64,000 bases of DNA from Scolanthus callimorphus (lineage: Eukaryota > Cnidaria > Anthozoa > Actiniaria > Edwardsiidae), in assembly GCA_033964015.1 (NCBI GenBank), contig CM066916.1, positions 10,766,501 to 10,830,500 on the forward strand. The letters run 5' to 3'. Below are positions 11,601-22,711 of the stretch, piece after piece. The notes beneath the pieces are model-generated. The model made no database searches. It worked only from the letters and a program-made list of their open reading frames with translations, and had not been told where the DNA came from. Position numbers and translations under genes: made by a program. Positions within the stretch are counted from its first letter, which is position 1. Every line of letters begins with the position of its first letter.

Positions 11601-14600
11601 ATTCCTGATACGTCAACATCAGGTGATTCTAATGCAAACATCGAGGAAGGAAAAGATGCGAATAAAATCAAAACAACCGACGATCAAGATCAACAACAAA
11701 GCGCATCTGTTAGTTATGATAATTCCAAGACAGATGAATTTGATGCAAACCATGAACAAGAAGAGAACACCAAGGAGACAACAGAAGATCAAGATTCCCA
11801 GCCAGACTCACCAGAAAATAAAGTATCTGGAAGTCCTGTGCCCTCTCAGGCATTTCAACCTGAAACAGACCTTCAGCAAACTGAGGATGCTCCAGAGAGT
11901 CCAACAACCAAAGGAAGGGATATTAAAACCTCTGCCAATGTTGTATTGCCCCATATTTCAAAGAACGTTAAGCCTGAAGCAAAGAATGAGCAAGAGGAAG
12001 AATCGGATACCCCAACGGCGAAGGATCAAAATAATAAACAAACTCCAGCCAAAAATGGTGCTCTTAATTCAACGACAGATAAATCTGGCGATAGCGTCGA
12101 GGAAGGCGGTGATACTAATAACGAAGATCAAGATTATCAACAGCGCCTACCTCAACATGGTGCATCTAGTACATCTGAAAACTCTACGGCTTTAAAGCAG
12201 TCGAGAGCAGACCTTAAAGGAACCGATAATGGGTCGAACGATCAAACAAGCAGAAAAGAAGATAAAAATGCAGCTGATAAATTTAATGGGATTAAAACTG
12301 AGGCAAACTCTAACCAAGAGATGGATAATGATACCAAAACCACCGAGGGTCAAGTTAACCAGCAAAAGTCAGCAGATAACGTTGTATATGACATTCCCGT
12401 TAATTCGCAGTCACCTGAAAATAAAGGAGAACTTGAGCAAGATAAAATATCAAATATCCACTCAACTGAGGATCAAGATAACCAAAGCCTACCTGAAAAT
12501 AGTTTTGATAATTCTAAGGTAACCAAACCACAACAAAATGCGTTCGACAGTCAATCCAAAGAAGTTAACAAAAGCTGGAATAGGAAAGAAACATCTAGCA
12601 TTCGTAGTAAGTCAAAGAAAACTAAATCTCAAGCAAACCTGCAGCAAACAGGGGAAGTATCTGGTAGCGAAACAGTTAAGCAACAAAGCCAAAGCTCAGT
12701 TGAAAATGAATCAAATGAATCTACCACAGGTAGTTACCCAGATACACAGGAGACGCGCCCAAAAACGCCAGTTATAAATGCGGAGGAAAGCAAGGAAAAA
12801 ATAAACCACAACGTTGGTACAGAGGAAAACAGGAACGGTCAGGATAGTGGTCAAGAAACCAGTTCAGTAAACCCTAGTATAAGTAGCAAACAAGATCAAT
12901 CTTCAACCCCTCGTGGTAACGACGACGATGCTGTTGCGACTGATAAATCAAAACATGATCCCGGGTTTTCCCACGAAAATGGAGACAGCTTTGAGGATGT
13001 CCCTCAAACTGGTATTCAGCACACTACATTGGGCAAAATTGAAAACGAGGAGCAAAGTGGCAATCCAAAGTATGATAACGGAGCGGTTGATGAGAAAGAT
13101 ATTCCAGATCATAATCAAGGTAGTGCAATAGAAACTACTCAAGCTTCAGGCGGGCAAGGAAGTGTTGATAATAACAAACAAGAGGGTGAAGATTCAAAGG
13201 AAAATTTGGAAGATGGAAAGGATGATACAGGGACGGATCTAGGAGGCAATGTTAACCAAACAGAGAGAGAATCACAAGCACAAACTGAAAAGGATCAATA
13301 CTCTAGTAAGTCCAGTTCTAAGGGAGAAAGTGCATCAAGCGTTGATAATAACGAGGATCTAGGCCTTGATAACAACTCTTCTAGCAGCAGAATCAAGATC
13401 GAAACTAACGAACGTCACGCTCCCCAAGACAACGCATTTAAGATTACCAAAATATCAGAACAGAAAAACATTAACGACAGAGCTGACGCGAACGAGAGCA
13501 AGGGTGGTAGCAGTTCTTCAGACAATAATATCGAACACGAAGGCGTAACCACGGCAACCGCAACTGTTTTTACTGGGCATCATTCAGAGGAAAAGCAATC
13601 TGATAAAATCAATATAAACAAGAGTAATCATGGATCGTTTGTCAACGAAAATGTTTCTACATCATCGGTAACTGCAACTGCGACCGTATTCAACAAGAGT
13701 AGAAAACACAAAGTAAAAACTGCTAAAGCTACTGAATCAGAGATGAAGAGGCCTCAAGGAAATACCCTTGACATAGAAACTAATACCGCGGATCAGCAGA
13801 GGCCTCAAGGAAATACCAATGAAATAGAAACTAATAACGCGGATCAGCAGAGATCTGGTTCAGATGAGAATAGCGTCAATAATGTTGTTTCTTCACCAGG
13901 GAAAGTACAAAACAGCAAAAGCAAGCCAACGTACACCCACGGAAGCAACTATACACCAGCGACAAACAAAGGTGAAGATGGTTCTTCGTTTGGAGGCAGT
14001 AGCCGTGGTAATGGTCAAGTTCCTTTCCGGTTACCTAATCAAGGAAGTACAATACAAAGCTCTGAACCATCAGACACCTTTCGTTCAAAACCGACAAGTG
14101 TAGTTGAAGAAACCAACAGAGGTTCAGGGAACACCGAATCCTCACAACATGCGTCCTTAATGAAACCAAGTCTGTATAAATCAACAGGAAATGGAACTGA
14201 GCAACAGCCTTCCCTTGATAATCAAAGCACTGCCCCATCTTCAAACGTTCACAACGAGGAAGCACAAATAAAGCCATCTACAGCTAAAGAAACACTCGCT
14301 CATCGACAGTCATTTCAAAGAAAGGGAAAATTTACCCCAAATCAGCACATGAGCACTAGCAATCCTCATGAGCAAAGGAAGCCCCATAGAAGGATTAACG
14401 GCAATGCTCACATCGGCAAAAGCAGGAAGATACATCCTAATCCCATGCCTATCAAGAATACAAGATACAACAAAAACTCTCTCGACACTCATCGCAACGA
14501 AAATACGCAGCCTTCAAAGGCGAACAAACAGAGAGATTCATCGCAACCAAGAATGTCTCAGCTGCGTGGTAAACATGGAAGCAAAGGAAGTAGAATTCAT

Positions 14601-17600
14601 CACAAATTCAAAGGATCTGGAGAGAACAGTCACAAGGCTAAAATAAATATTAAAAAAGTTTCTGATGGTGTACGTGAAAAGGCAGCCCAATTGATGTATT
14701 TGATAGAACTTGGCAGCTCGAAACACAAGCCGAAGTACAAGCACCATCACGGACACAAAGGAAAAAGCATTCATTTGAAAGGTCACAAGGGAGTGCATTA
14801 CTTCCAAAAAGGAAAAGTTAAAAATAAGGGCCATTCAAAGAGTGACAAAGGAAAGCCAAAGCCCGTAGAACGATTGCCTTCTAAAGTACTTCTGAAGAAT
14901 GGCTATCAATTTTTAACGTCCGCTGATAAAGCAAATCCGAAACTTCCCGTAAAGCCTATGTTAGCGGATAACTACCGCAACCATCCTCTTGTAGATGCCT
15001 TAAACAAGCACCCATTTCCAAACAAACCCAACTTGACAGGAGTTAATCAAAATCGCTACCCGAACTTTCGACCACCCTTGAGCGCTGCTAATGCTAAAAA
15101 CCTCCGTTATCAGCAGTACCTTAAAGCCAAATACCAGCAGTGGAGGTATAAATATCTCAAAGCTAAAGCCGCTGCCATGTACAAGTATAACCTCGCCAAG
15201 GCTGCACAAGCAATGAAGTATAAGGCAATGATGGCGCGCTACAAAGGAAACTTTTACGGTAGCAATAAATATCAGGGTTATTATGGAAAGCAGAACTGGG
15301 GATACCAAAATAGTGGTAACAGTTACCCTGGATATCAAAATCAAATTGGAAACAAAGGGTATGCTGGGTATCAATTTCAAGATGATATGAGCAGTGGCAA
15401 ACAAAATAAGTACGGCAGTGGTTACCCGGGATATCAAAATCAGAAATATAATAGTGGCTACTCTGGTAACAATGGTTACCCAGGATACCAAGATCAGATT
15501 TCAAACAGTGGTTACCAAAATCAGAATGCCAATGCCGGGTATGCTGGATACCAATATCAAGATAGCCCCAGTGGTAGCCCTGGAAACCAAGGTAACCCAG
15601 GATACCAAACTAATGGGAGTCCAGGATCTCAAAGTCGGTATTCTAGCAACGACTCTCCTGGCAACGGCTATCAGACTGCATACCAAGCAAACGGTCCTCC
15701 TGCGTATCAAACGCAGTACCAAGGGGCTCCTGCAACGCAGTACCAAGGGGCTCCTGCAACGCAGTACCAAGGGACTCCTGCAACGCAGTACCAAGGCACT
15801 CCTGCAATACAGTCCCAAGAGAATCCTTCAACACAATACCAAGACAGTCCGTCTCAATACAAAGAAAATCCTACAACGCAGTACCAAGTGAATCCTACAA
15901 CGCAGTCCAAAGGGAATGCTGCAACACAATACCAAGACAGTCCCTCTCAATACCAGGGGAATCCTGCACCACAGTACCAAGGGAATCCTGCAACACAGCT
16001 CCAAGTGAATTCTGCAACACAGCCCCAAGGGAATTCTGCAACACAATACAGTCCATCCCAATACCAAGGGAATCCATCCGCCCAATACCAGGGAAGTCCC
16101 TCCCCGGGATACCAGAGTCAATCACCAAGTCCTGGATATTCTGGTCACCAAAATGTTGCTCCCAATGCCCAAAATACTCGGAATCCTTATGACACTCAAA
16201 CCTTGATGAAGATGGATCCAAAGGAAATGGAGGAAATGATGAAACAGCTAAACATTCCTACGGAGGAACCGGATGACGACAGTATGGATAAGGAGATGAA
16301 AATGATGATGTACCAGACACCTTCGACGTCAGCGGTGCCTAGCGGTACACAAAATCTTAATGCTTATTTAAATGACGAGGCTGCCGATGACGTTAAAGGG
16401 GATGCACCGATTCAGTGTCTAAATGATATGCAAGAGAATGGACAGGTTCAGCCTGTCAGTGATATACAGGGGAATGCACAGGTACCGTGCGTCAATAATA
16501 TGCAAGGGAATACACAAATTCAGTCTGTCAGTGACGATACAAAAGGGGATGCACCGATTCAGTGTCTAAATGATATGCCAGACAATGGACAGGTTCAGCC
16601 TCTCAATGATATACAGGGGAATGCACAGGTTCAGTGCGTCAATAATGTGAAAGGGAATACACAAATTCAGTCTCTCAATGAAGATATAAAAGGGAATCTA
16701 CAGATTCAGTCTGTCCACGATATTAAAGAAAATGCAACGATTCAGTCTTTTGATGCTACCAAAGGGAATTCCCAGATTCAGTCGAAAGAAAATTCCTCCA
16801 AGCCAAAGGAGGATCGCAGTGAAACGATAACGTACTATGCGGAAGATGTTCCGAAACAGTTTTCTAAAGTAAAAGGTCGAACGAACCGTAAGAATATATC
16901 ATACGAAGAAGCTTTAAAGGAATTAAACGATTTGGAGAAGGAGTCGTCTTCAAAAGAAAACGACCATAAGATGGATCGTTTAACGAGCAACGACAAGAAG
17001 GAATCTGGGTCAGGGGATGATGGAGAACATTCTGGATTAGGCGAAAAGATTCACAAGCCAGTGAATAAAAAGTTTCCGTGGAAAGACAGGCCCTTGTTAC
17101 ACCCTCAGGGTGTAGTGAACAATTTCTTTTTGGATGCTCCAATAATTTTCAAAGGCAAGAATGGTAAACCGTTTACTTTATCTGCCGATGAGAAATGGAA
17201 ATTGATCAAGACTGTGATGTTGTTGCGAAAGCTGCATCGTTCTAAACAGAATGGACTCACCAAAAAGATTTTTCATTCAAAATTTCGGGTGGAAAACGGG
17301 GGAAAGAAGACAGATGTGAATAGCGTTCCTTCTGAGGATATGCAACTCCTCAGTATTGCTTTTAATGCTAAGCCACATTTCAAAGACAGAAAAGAGACAA
17401 ATTCTAAAAGCAAAACTCATAAAGATAAAATCAAGGATGGATATTTCAAGGTCCATGCCGTTTACCCCGAGTCAGTTGTTCCATTGCAAAGACTCTTAAA
17501 AGAACTGGACGCCGACTACCTGAAAAATGGATTCTTTGACAAAGCAAAATCAGCAAGACACCATCACAAAGCAAAAATGAGAACTGTGAAGATGAAGGCA

Positions 17601-20600
17601 CATGTTCAAAGTAGCGCACGAGGAAAAACGAAGTCAGCTCGTCCAACTTCTTCCTCTCGCAAGAACGTCGAGCCAACTTACAAAGGAGTAAAACCACGCA
17701 TAGGTAAATTCTATTTATAATATAAAATCTCGTAGTCACCAAAAATACATTAAAGTATCTGGAAGCGCCAGAGCATATTTCATGATGTTTGCTCTTCTGT
17801 ATTTGCAGGTATATTTGGTGATATCGACGACGACACCGTGGACAAGTGCAAAATGATAGGGAAGTCAGGTTAGTCCTAGTAACTAGCCACGGCCATTTTC
17901 CTGTCCAATCAATTGATTAGGAGTCATTGGGACGAACTCTATAGGTTTTCAAGTTTCTATTCAAAGAAGAGTCTTTATTAAACAAAAGCCATTGTTTCCA
18001 TGTCATACTGTTGTATTTTACAGCATTTCACGACAGGTGTCCTGAGGGCTGGGTTCCCCATAATGAATTTTGCTACGGGTTTTACAAGTCCAAGTCACCT
18101 TGGAGAGAATTCCCACGAAAGTGCGCCGAACACAACGCTGTACTAGCAATGCCAAAGACAGAAGAGGAACTGGGGTTCCTGCATAATTTTCTCAAGTCAC
18201 GCAGTCTCGCCAAAGACGCCTTCCACATCGGACTGGCCAAGAGGAAAGGGGCGTGGTCATGGATTGATGATAGCCCATATTTAATGGAGGCTGATTTCAA
18301 CGATGTGGATTTGGATTCCAAAACAGAGGTTGAGAACAACAGCTGTGGGGTAGTACTTAACGGACACATTCGTAACGAGGATTGTAAGGAGAGACGGTCA
18401 TACATCTGTGAAGTCAAAAGAGGTAGGGGTTGACACAGAACGCAGCTACAGCCAGAATTATTGCACTAATAATAACGTATTGGTGAGAAGAATGCATAAA
18501 AGCATCTAATCTTGCCATAGTGTAGATGATTACTCTACACAACGATGCAAAATCCATCTTCCGCTAATGTAAATCTTGTGATATCTGTTACCTGAGCGAA
18601 ATTTGCTGTGTAGAGCTTGTAAGAATTACCAAAAGGAAATATTTGCTGGGATGCTTTTGTGCTATCGATGTACTGAAAAATAAATCTTTCTGCTCAGTTT
18701 TTGCAATCTCGTAGGATAATGGTTAAATATCGGTTCATCTTAAATGGCGTTTACACTCAGTTTTTGCAATCTCGTAGGATAATGGTTAAATATCGGTTCA
18801 TCTTAAATGGCGTTTACACTCAGTTTTTGCAATCTCGTAGGATAATGGTTAAATATCGGTTCATCTTAAATGGCGTTTACAAAGCTTGCTCCACTTCAGA
18901 TTGTGTGCGGATAACGATGTTTTTTCTGCGCTATCCGGCCATTACTGCACTGGAACAGTTCCACGAAGGCGTTAATCTCTAAAAATAATTAGATTGTCTA
19001 GTAAAAATGGTGGCACTTTGTTCTAGGAATGGAATCGGTCCGTATACTGGCGTTTGGAGACAGTCTGACAAAAGGTTTTTATGGAGGAGGAAATACCTAC
19101 CATCCATACACGAGCAAGTTGGAGTACCTCCTAAACAAGGATTCCCACAAATGTTATATTATTGATAACGAGGGTAAAGATGGAGAGTTGGCCTCAGACA
19201 TGACTACCAGACTGAAAAGCTATCTTAACAATGGTGAGTGGACAGGCAAAGCGACAAAGAGATCAATGAGTTACACCCATAGAGTTGAATATTGAATTTA
19301 TTATTGCATTATTGATATTCAATCGAAGAATGTATTCTGTGATTTAATTCTCCCTCTTTGAGCTGATCACGGGCTCAAGGGGGGAGATTGCGCACGCTCA
19401 CATACATTAGTAGTGTAAGCTTTATATTATATTTCATATTCTAGATCGCTGTTTGTTGCTTACTATAGTATACTCCTCTAGCGATATCATATTTTCTTGT
19501 ACTTGTCAACCGCATTTTTAACTGAAATGAGTCGAAGCAGAAAGTGCCCGGGATGCAAGAAGTTCGCCTCCCACAGATTTGGTCAGGTGAGCCCGTAACT
19601 GCTGTCACGAATACAAACGTGGCTTTGAAGCCTAGCTAGTCCTTATTATAGTTCAAAAAAACTCTCAAAAAGACTGCGTCACTGCGAGCTGTTCACTCGT
19701 TTGATTGACGGAAGCCAAACAGCGGTTTGTTAGTTGGCGAAGAGCTCGCAGAATTGTGAAAATTGATGCAGTAAATATTTAGCTTATGCATTCTTGGAAT
19801 GAATTTTGCAATCAATAATGCAATACTAAATTTAATATTCAAATCTGAGGGGCACGCTTCATGTCTTTTGACGGAAAGTAACTCATCAGTTAAATTCTAG
19901 CCGTCCCTTCGCCCTCGACCGTACCTTTGCGAAAGGAGATGACTGACCTCACCACTCTTGATTTTCTAGGGATAGAAAGGAATTATTTGCTTGAGGTACA
20001 ACCAAACAATGGCTTCCGGTGACCAAAGGCTAGTTTAAAATTACATTAAGGCGAATGAGGTTTACGTATCGGGAAAATTTCGCCAAAAATTGTCGACTTA
20101 CCGACGTTACTCGAGAAACACCGTACCCTTGGTCGCCATTTTTCTTATTCTCGGCCAAAGGGCCTGAAGCGAGATTTAATAAACACAGGTACCCTGCGCG
20201 AATTTGTAAAAATCGACAACACATTCTTGACATCCTGACTACCCAAGCAAAAGATATCCAAATCAAATGTAAAAGGTTTCTTGTTTCTTCAGATACTTCG
20301 TGGTACTCATGGGTAATCGTACTGAGCGGTACAAATGACATCATACAGGACCACAGCAAACCCATCGCGAAAAACTGGGACAAAATAGTCCACAACATCA
20401 TCATGACGCACCAAGAAGCACACAAACGAGGCTTCAACACTGTGGTGGTTACCATCCCTGAAACGGACTGTGAGGAGACAGATAATAAATATTGTCTTAA
20501 GAAACAAAAGGAGAGACAATACGTTAATGACAGGTTGCGGCATTACGCTCTCGAGACTGGAGCCGCCGTACTGAGTGACCTGGCGGTCCTGTTACCGAGG

Positions 20601-20726
20601 TATTCGATGGAAACTGCGAAAAGGAATTTCTTCTGGGAAGGCGGGATCCACATGCGGCCGCAAGGATATGACAGAATGGCGGAAATACTTTACCAGGACA
20701 TCGTGCGAAATATCGAAGAAAAATGA
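5674..20726 (+). CDS. Giant secreted acidic repeat protein with C-type lectin and SGNH hydrolase domains (6+ exons, ~4,140 aa)
   Basis: Exons: 5674-5743, 6441-17703, 17809-17868, 18024-18422, 19027-19233 and 20293-20726. Every junction is phase 1 with GT-AG ends. Exon 1 is a signal peptide (LWLVIIAAWIFSLDFA). The second exon codes ~3,650 hydrophilic repetitive residues. A 60-nt linker exon (IFGDIDDDTVDKCKMIGKS) leads to a C-type lectin domain, then an SGNH/GDSL domain ending at TGA 20724-20726. Without the splice at 17704 the large exon ends itself at TAA 17718-17720, so the lectin/hydrolase part could be a separate or alternative product. The frame is broken twice near the 5' end of the large exon (see findings). 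The protein is probably extracellular matrix. No family for the repeat part is recognised; the two C-terminal domains are recognised by motif. Confidence 0.6.
6441..17703 (+). CDS. ~11-kb exon of the giant gene: acidic Ser/Asp/Glu/Asn-rich then Tyr/Gly/Gln-rich repeats
   Basis: The acceptor TTGTAG is at 6435-6440 and the donor AG|GTAAAT at 17704. From 6717 to 17703 the frame is stop-free. Order: acidic Ser/Glu/Asp/Asn region with many S-x-E and poly-Ser tracts (6.7-9.4 kb); five 84-87-residue repeats (9474-10755); degenerate ~50-residue Gln/Asp/Ser repeats (10.8-12.7 kb); more acidic sequence; a basic His/Lys/Gly region (14.3-14.9 kb); an Ala/Lys/Tyr helix-like stretch (15.1-15.25 kb, e.g. 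LKAKAAAMYKYNLAKAAQAM); Gly/Tyr/Gln repeats (15.25-16.2 kb); QGNAQVQ-type repeats holding the only four cysteines I see (16.38-16.8 kb); and a basic tail. Ser-x-Glu richness resembles secreted phosphoproteins (inference). The GTG at 6777 is not a start: the frame is open upstream of it. Confidence 0.75.
9474..10755 (+). repeat. Five tandem 252-261-bp coding repeats (84-87 aa)
   Basis: Copies begin at 9474, 9726, 9978, 10239 and 10500 with the words ENQDFVDNDSSSGDSAS and continue through TSDRPATQEQ, SSSEATKTPKTQANL and KSSAENDVSTQT. Units 3-5 carry an added NQD triplet (261 bp). DNA identity between copies is high, so the array is young. Confidence 0.9.
15700..16110 (+). repeat. Coding 24-bp tandem repeats (YQGAPATQ / YQGNPATQ)
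   Basis: Near-identical 24-bp units CAGTACCAAGGGGCTCCTGC plus AACG grade into diverged copies (YQDSPSQ, YQVNPTTQ, SKGNAATQ). The stretch is uncharged and rich in Tyr, Gln, Pro and Gly, as in structural or silk-like matrix proteins (inference). Confidence 0.85.
16385..16790 (+). repeat. Cys-containing ~14-residue repeats (DIQGNAQVQ type)
   Basis: Nine or so units such as GDAPIQCLNDM, ENGQVQPVSDI and GNAQVPCVNNM recur, and a larger block of about four units is duplicated (starts near 16395 and 16540). Each block carries two cysteines (PIQC and V-x-C-VNN), the only ones I see in the large exon. Confidence 0.8.
18024..18422 (+). CDS. C-type lectin domain exon
   Basis: One 399-nt exon, phase 1 at both ends, holds a complete long-form C-type lectin fold of ~130 residues. 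Six cysteines sit in canonical order: CPEGW, EFCYGF, RKCAEHNA, NSCGVV, NEDCKE and SYICE. The motif HIGLAKRKGAWSWIDDSPY corresponds to the WIGL region. No EPN or QPD triplet is visible and the usual WND is replaced by RNED, so classical calcium-dependent sugar binding looks weak; protein or mineral-surface binding is possible (inference). It is linked in frame to the exons on both sides. Confidence 0.85.
18693..18881 (+). repeat. Three perfect 63-bp tandem repeats in an intron
   Basis: Three identical units beginning CTCAGTTTTTGCAATCTCGT and ending GGCGTTTACA lie in the intron between the lectin and SGNH exons. Each unit starts with an acceptor-like CTCAG, but no good open frame follows. Confidence 0.95.
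19027..20726 (+). CDS. SGNH/GDSL hydrolase domain (exons 19027-19233 and 20293-20726)
   Basis: The first exon carries block I, VRILAFGDSLTKGFYGGG, with the nucleophile Ser in GDSL, and a block II-like NEGKDGELASDM. The second carries block III, VLSGTNDII, and the block V region GGIHMRPQGYDRMAE with the catalytic His. The Asp normally three residues before that His (DxxH) is Gly here, with a Glu one position earlier. Family members are esterases, lipases or carbohydrate deacetylases; the substrate is unknown. Both junctions are phase 1 (donor G|GTGAGT; acceptor TTCTTCAG). The stop is TGA 20724-20726 and an AATAAA lies at 21193. Joined to the upstream exons this forms the C-terminus of the giant protein. 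Confidence 0.8.
19272..19874. mobile_element. Broken relative of the 586-877 MITE, with an insert carrying a Cys-rich exon-like ORF
   Basis: The left arm (AGAGTTGAATATTGAATTTA) and the right arm (GGGGCACGCTTCATGTCTTT) match the ends of the 586-877 element in inverted orientation, but the middle is unrelated. The insert includes an ATG at 19527 opening MSRSRKCPGCKKFASHRFGQ and ending exactly at a CAG|GTGAGC donor (19586). This looks like the first exon of a mobile-element protein with a CxxC knuckle. The element lies in the intron between the two SGNH exons. Confidence 0.6.
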
Positions 20727-22711
20727 GTTGCATAAAGACTGTCAAGGGGTTTACCCAAGTAGTCTCAATTCGAAGGGCAACAGACGCAGAGATAAACGTG
20801 ACAGTATCAGCGTGCCAGTATATTGGCTCTCCATTGATCTTCATAAAAATAGGCACCCCTAGGGTGCATGGATCTGGCAACCGATCTGGTAACAGAAACA
20901 GTTTGAATACCGAGTATTTTAAGAAAACTACATACCTTCCATGAAGACGGACAATACAAGAGATCGACAGATCTGGTAACACAACAGAAACAATTGGAAT
21001 ACCGAATATTTCAAGAAAAACATTTTTTCATGAAAGCATTTGTTATCATATAACAAATGCCTTTGTATGTAAAGCCGTCAAAGGCTTATTGTAATCATAA
21101 CATAATGCATGATCTTCGGACAACTAAATTAATAGCAACAGTTTGTACAGTTTGAAATCGTTGCATAACGTTTGTAGTCAGAAATTCGATAAAATAAATT
21201 TGTATAAAACGATAGGCAATGTTTAGAAATATAACTGGATTCTGTAACGAGTATTTTCGTTACATAAAAGGGAAGCATACGTTTCTTGATTCATATGAGG
21301 GAAAATGTACAGTTTTAGGGGCAATCTTGCATTTTCCTTGAAAATTAGTTACAAAAATGTCCTGGATCTGCAAATGGAGCAAGCATTATCCCAGGCTTTA
21401 ATACTTCGATCTTGCAATCTTTCAGGTGCTTTCAGGTCGTCAATGACTGAAATACTCGATTGTTAGATATTCTTAATCATTTGATTGACACTAGAGCGTC
21501 TCCATGACAACCTTTCACAGGCTATCAGTGGTTTGATCACTTATTGAAATACACTGGACGTAAAAAGGCGTTACACATTCTCTGGCGACTGATCTACGGT
21601 TTGCTTCGAGCCTCGGCTCTGGAGATTCGTATTCGGATGGGATGGTGTTACCTTGCTTCAGTTAGTCAAGGCGTAGCTGTCTTTTTGGCCTACTATTTGA
21701 CAGCGTTTCGACCTCGCGACGAATTATGAACTGGGCGTATAAAGGCGCCAACGTCCCGTGATTGGTGATCTAGACGAGCCTGCTTGTGGCCGGCATGTGG
21801 AATGTATTACATCACAAAATAAACGACAAAGACGATTCACTCATGCATGGAACGAAGATCGAAAAAATCAACAACGAGAAGAAAACGATGGAAAATGTAA
21901 CGTAGAGAAAAGCTATAACTTGATTTAACGGATTTGTCGATCCTTTGGGTTTAAGGAAGGAGTGGTGAATAAATTCATGTCATCACAGAAAAGAAAAATT
22001 TGGTAAGTGAATTTTGTACATGATCACAAAACCATTCAACAGAGGAAATATATTTCGATCATATATGTTTTGAAATCATTTCAAGTCACTTAAAATTTAT
22101 TATAGAAGCCCTTAACAAGGAACAATTGCACTTGGCTGGGACGGAAAATTATTTATCAAAAGTATTAATTTTACGGTTATAGAACGGACTGATTTCGAGT
22201 GCTAGAATTATCACATATCTCGATTTTGCGCTACAGCAGGTATCACACTTAAAACTGTGAACTCAGTCAAAATAGAATACATTGCCATGGCAAACATTCC
22301 GCCCCTAGCTAATCAAGATTAAACCTTGCCAGTTGGAATTAACTTGGTATCCTCACACCAAGACTTAGGGAAAGTCAATAAATATAGCAATTTGCCCAGA
22401 GGAATTGCTAGCTGAATTAAAAGTGTATTGTAGCGCCAGACGCGGGGATCCTGCACAATTCGCCAAAGGGCAGAAACCGGCTTGGGGACTCAAAACGCGA
22501 GCTTAAAAGTTATCACTATTCACTTCACACAATTCTCTCGACAGAAACCAAGTAATAAAAGCGTTTTGGAAGAATTTCTGAAAACTGGAGACAGCGTATT
22601 CTCGCAACTTACGACGATTTTCACTCACCTGTCCCAGAGACAATCACTCATTGTTGACTTGACGAGTTGTTTTTTTGTACACTACCTACAGATTAATCGT
22701 TTTAAGTTGCC
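20727..22711. other. Intergenic: 3' UTR of the giant gene and promoter region of the next gene
   Basis: An AATAAA at 21193-21198 may end the giant transcript. No further exon with splice signals was recognised. The stretch just upstream of 22712 has no clear TATA box. Confidence 0.4.

Noticed and set aside
7675..17742. Many open frames of 60-250 codons on other frames and the minus strand under the giant exon
   Set aside because: They mirror the repetitive, stop-poor composition of the real frame and have no splice or start context.
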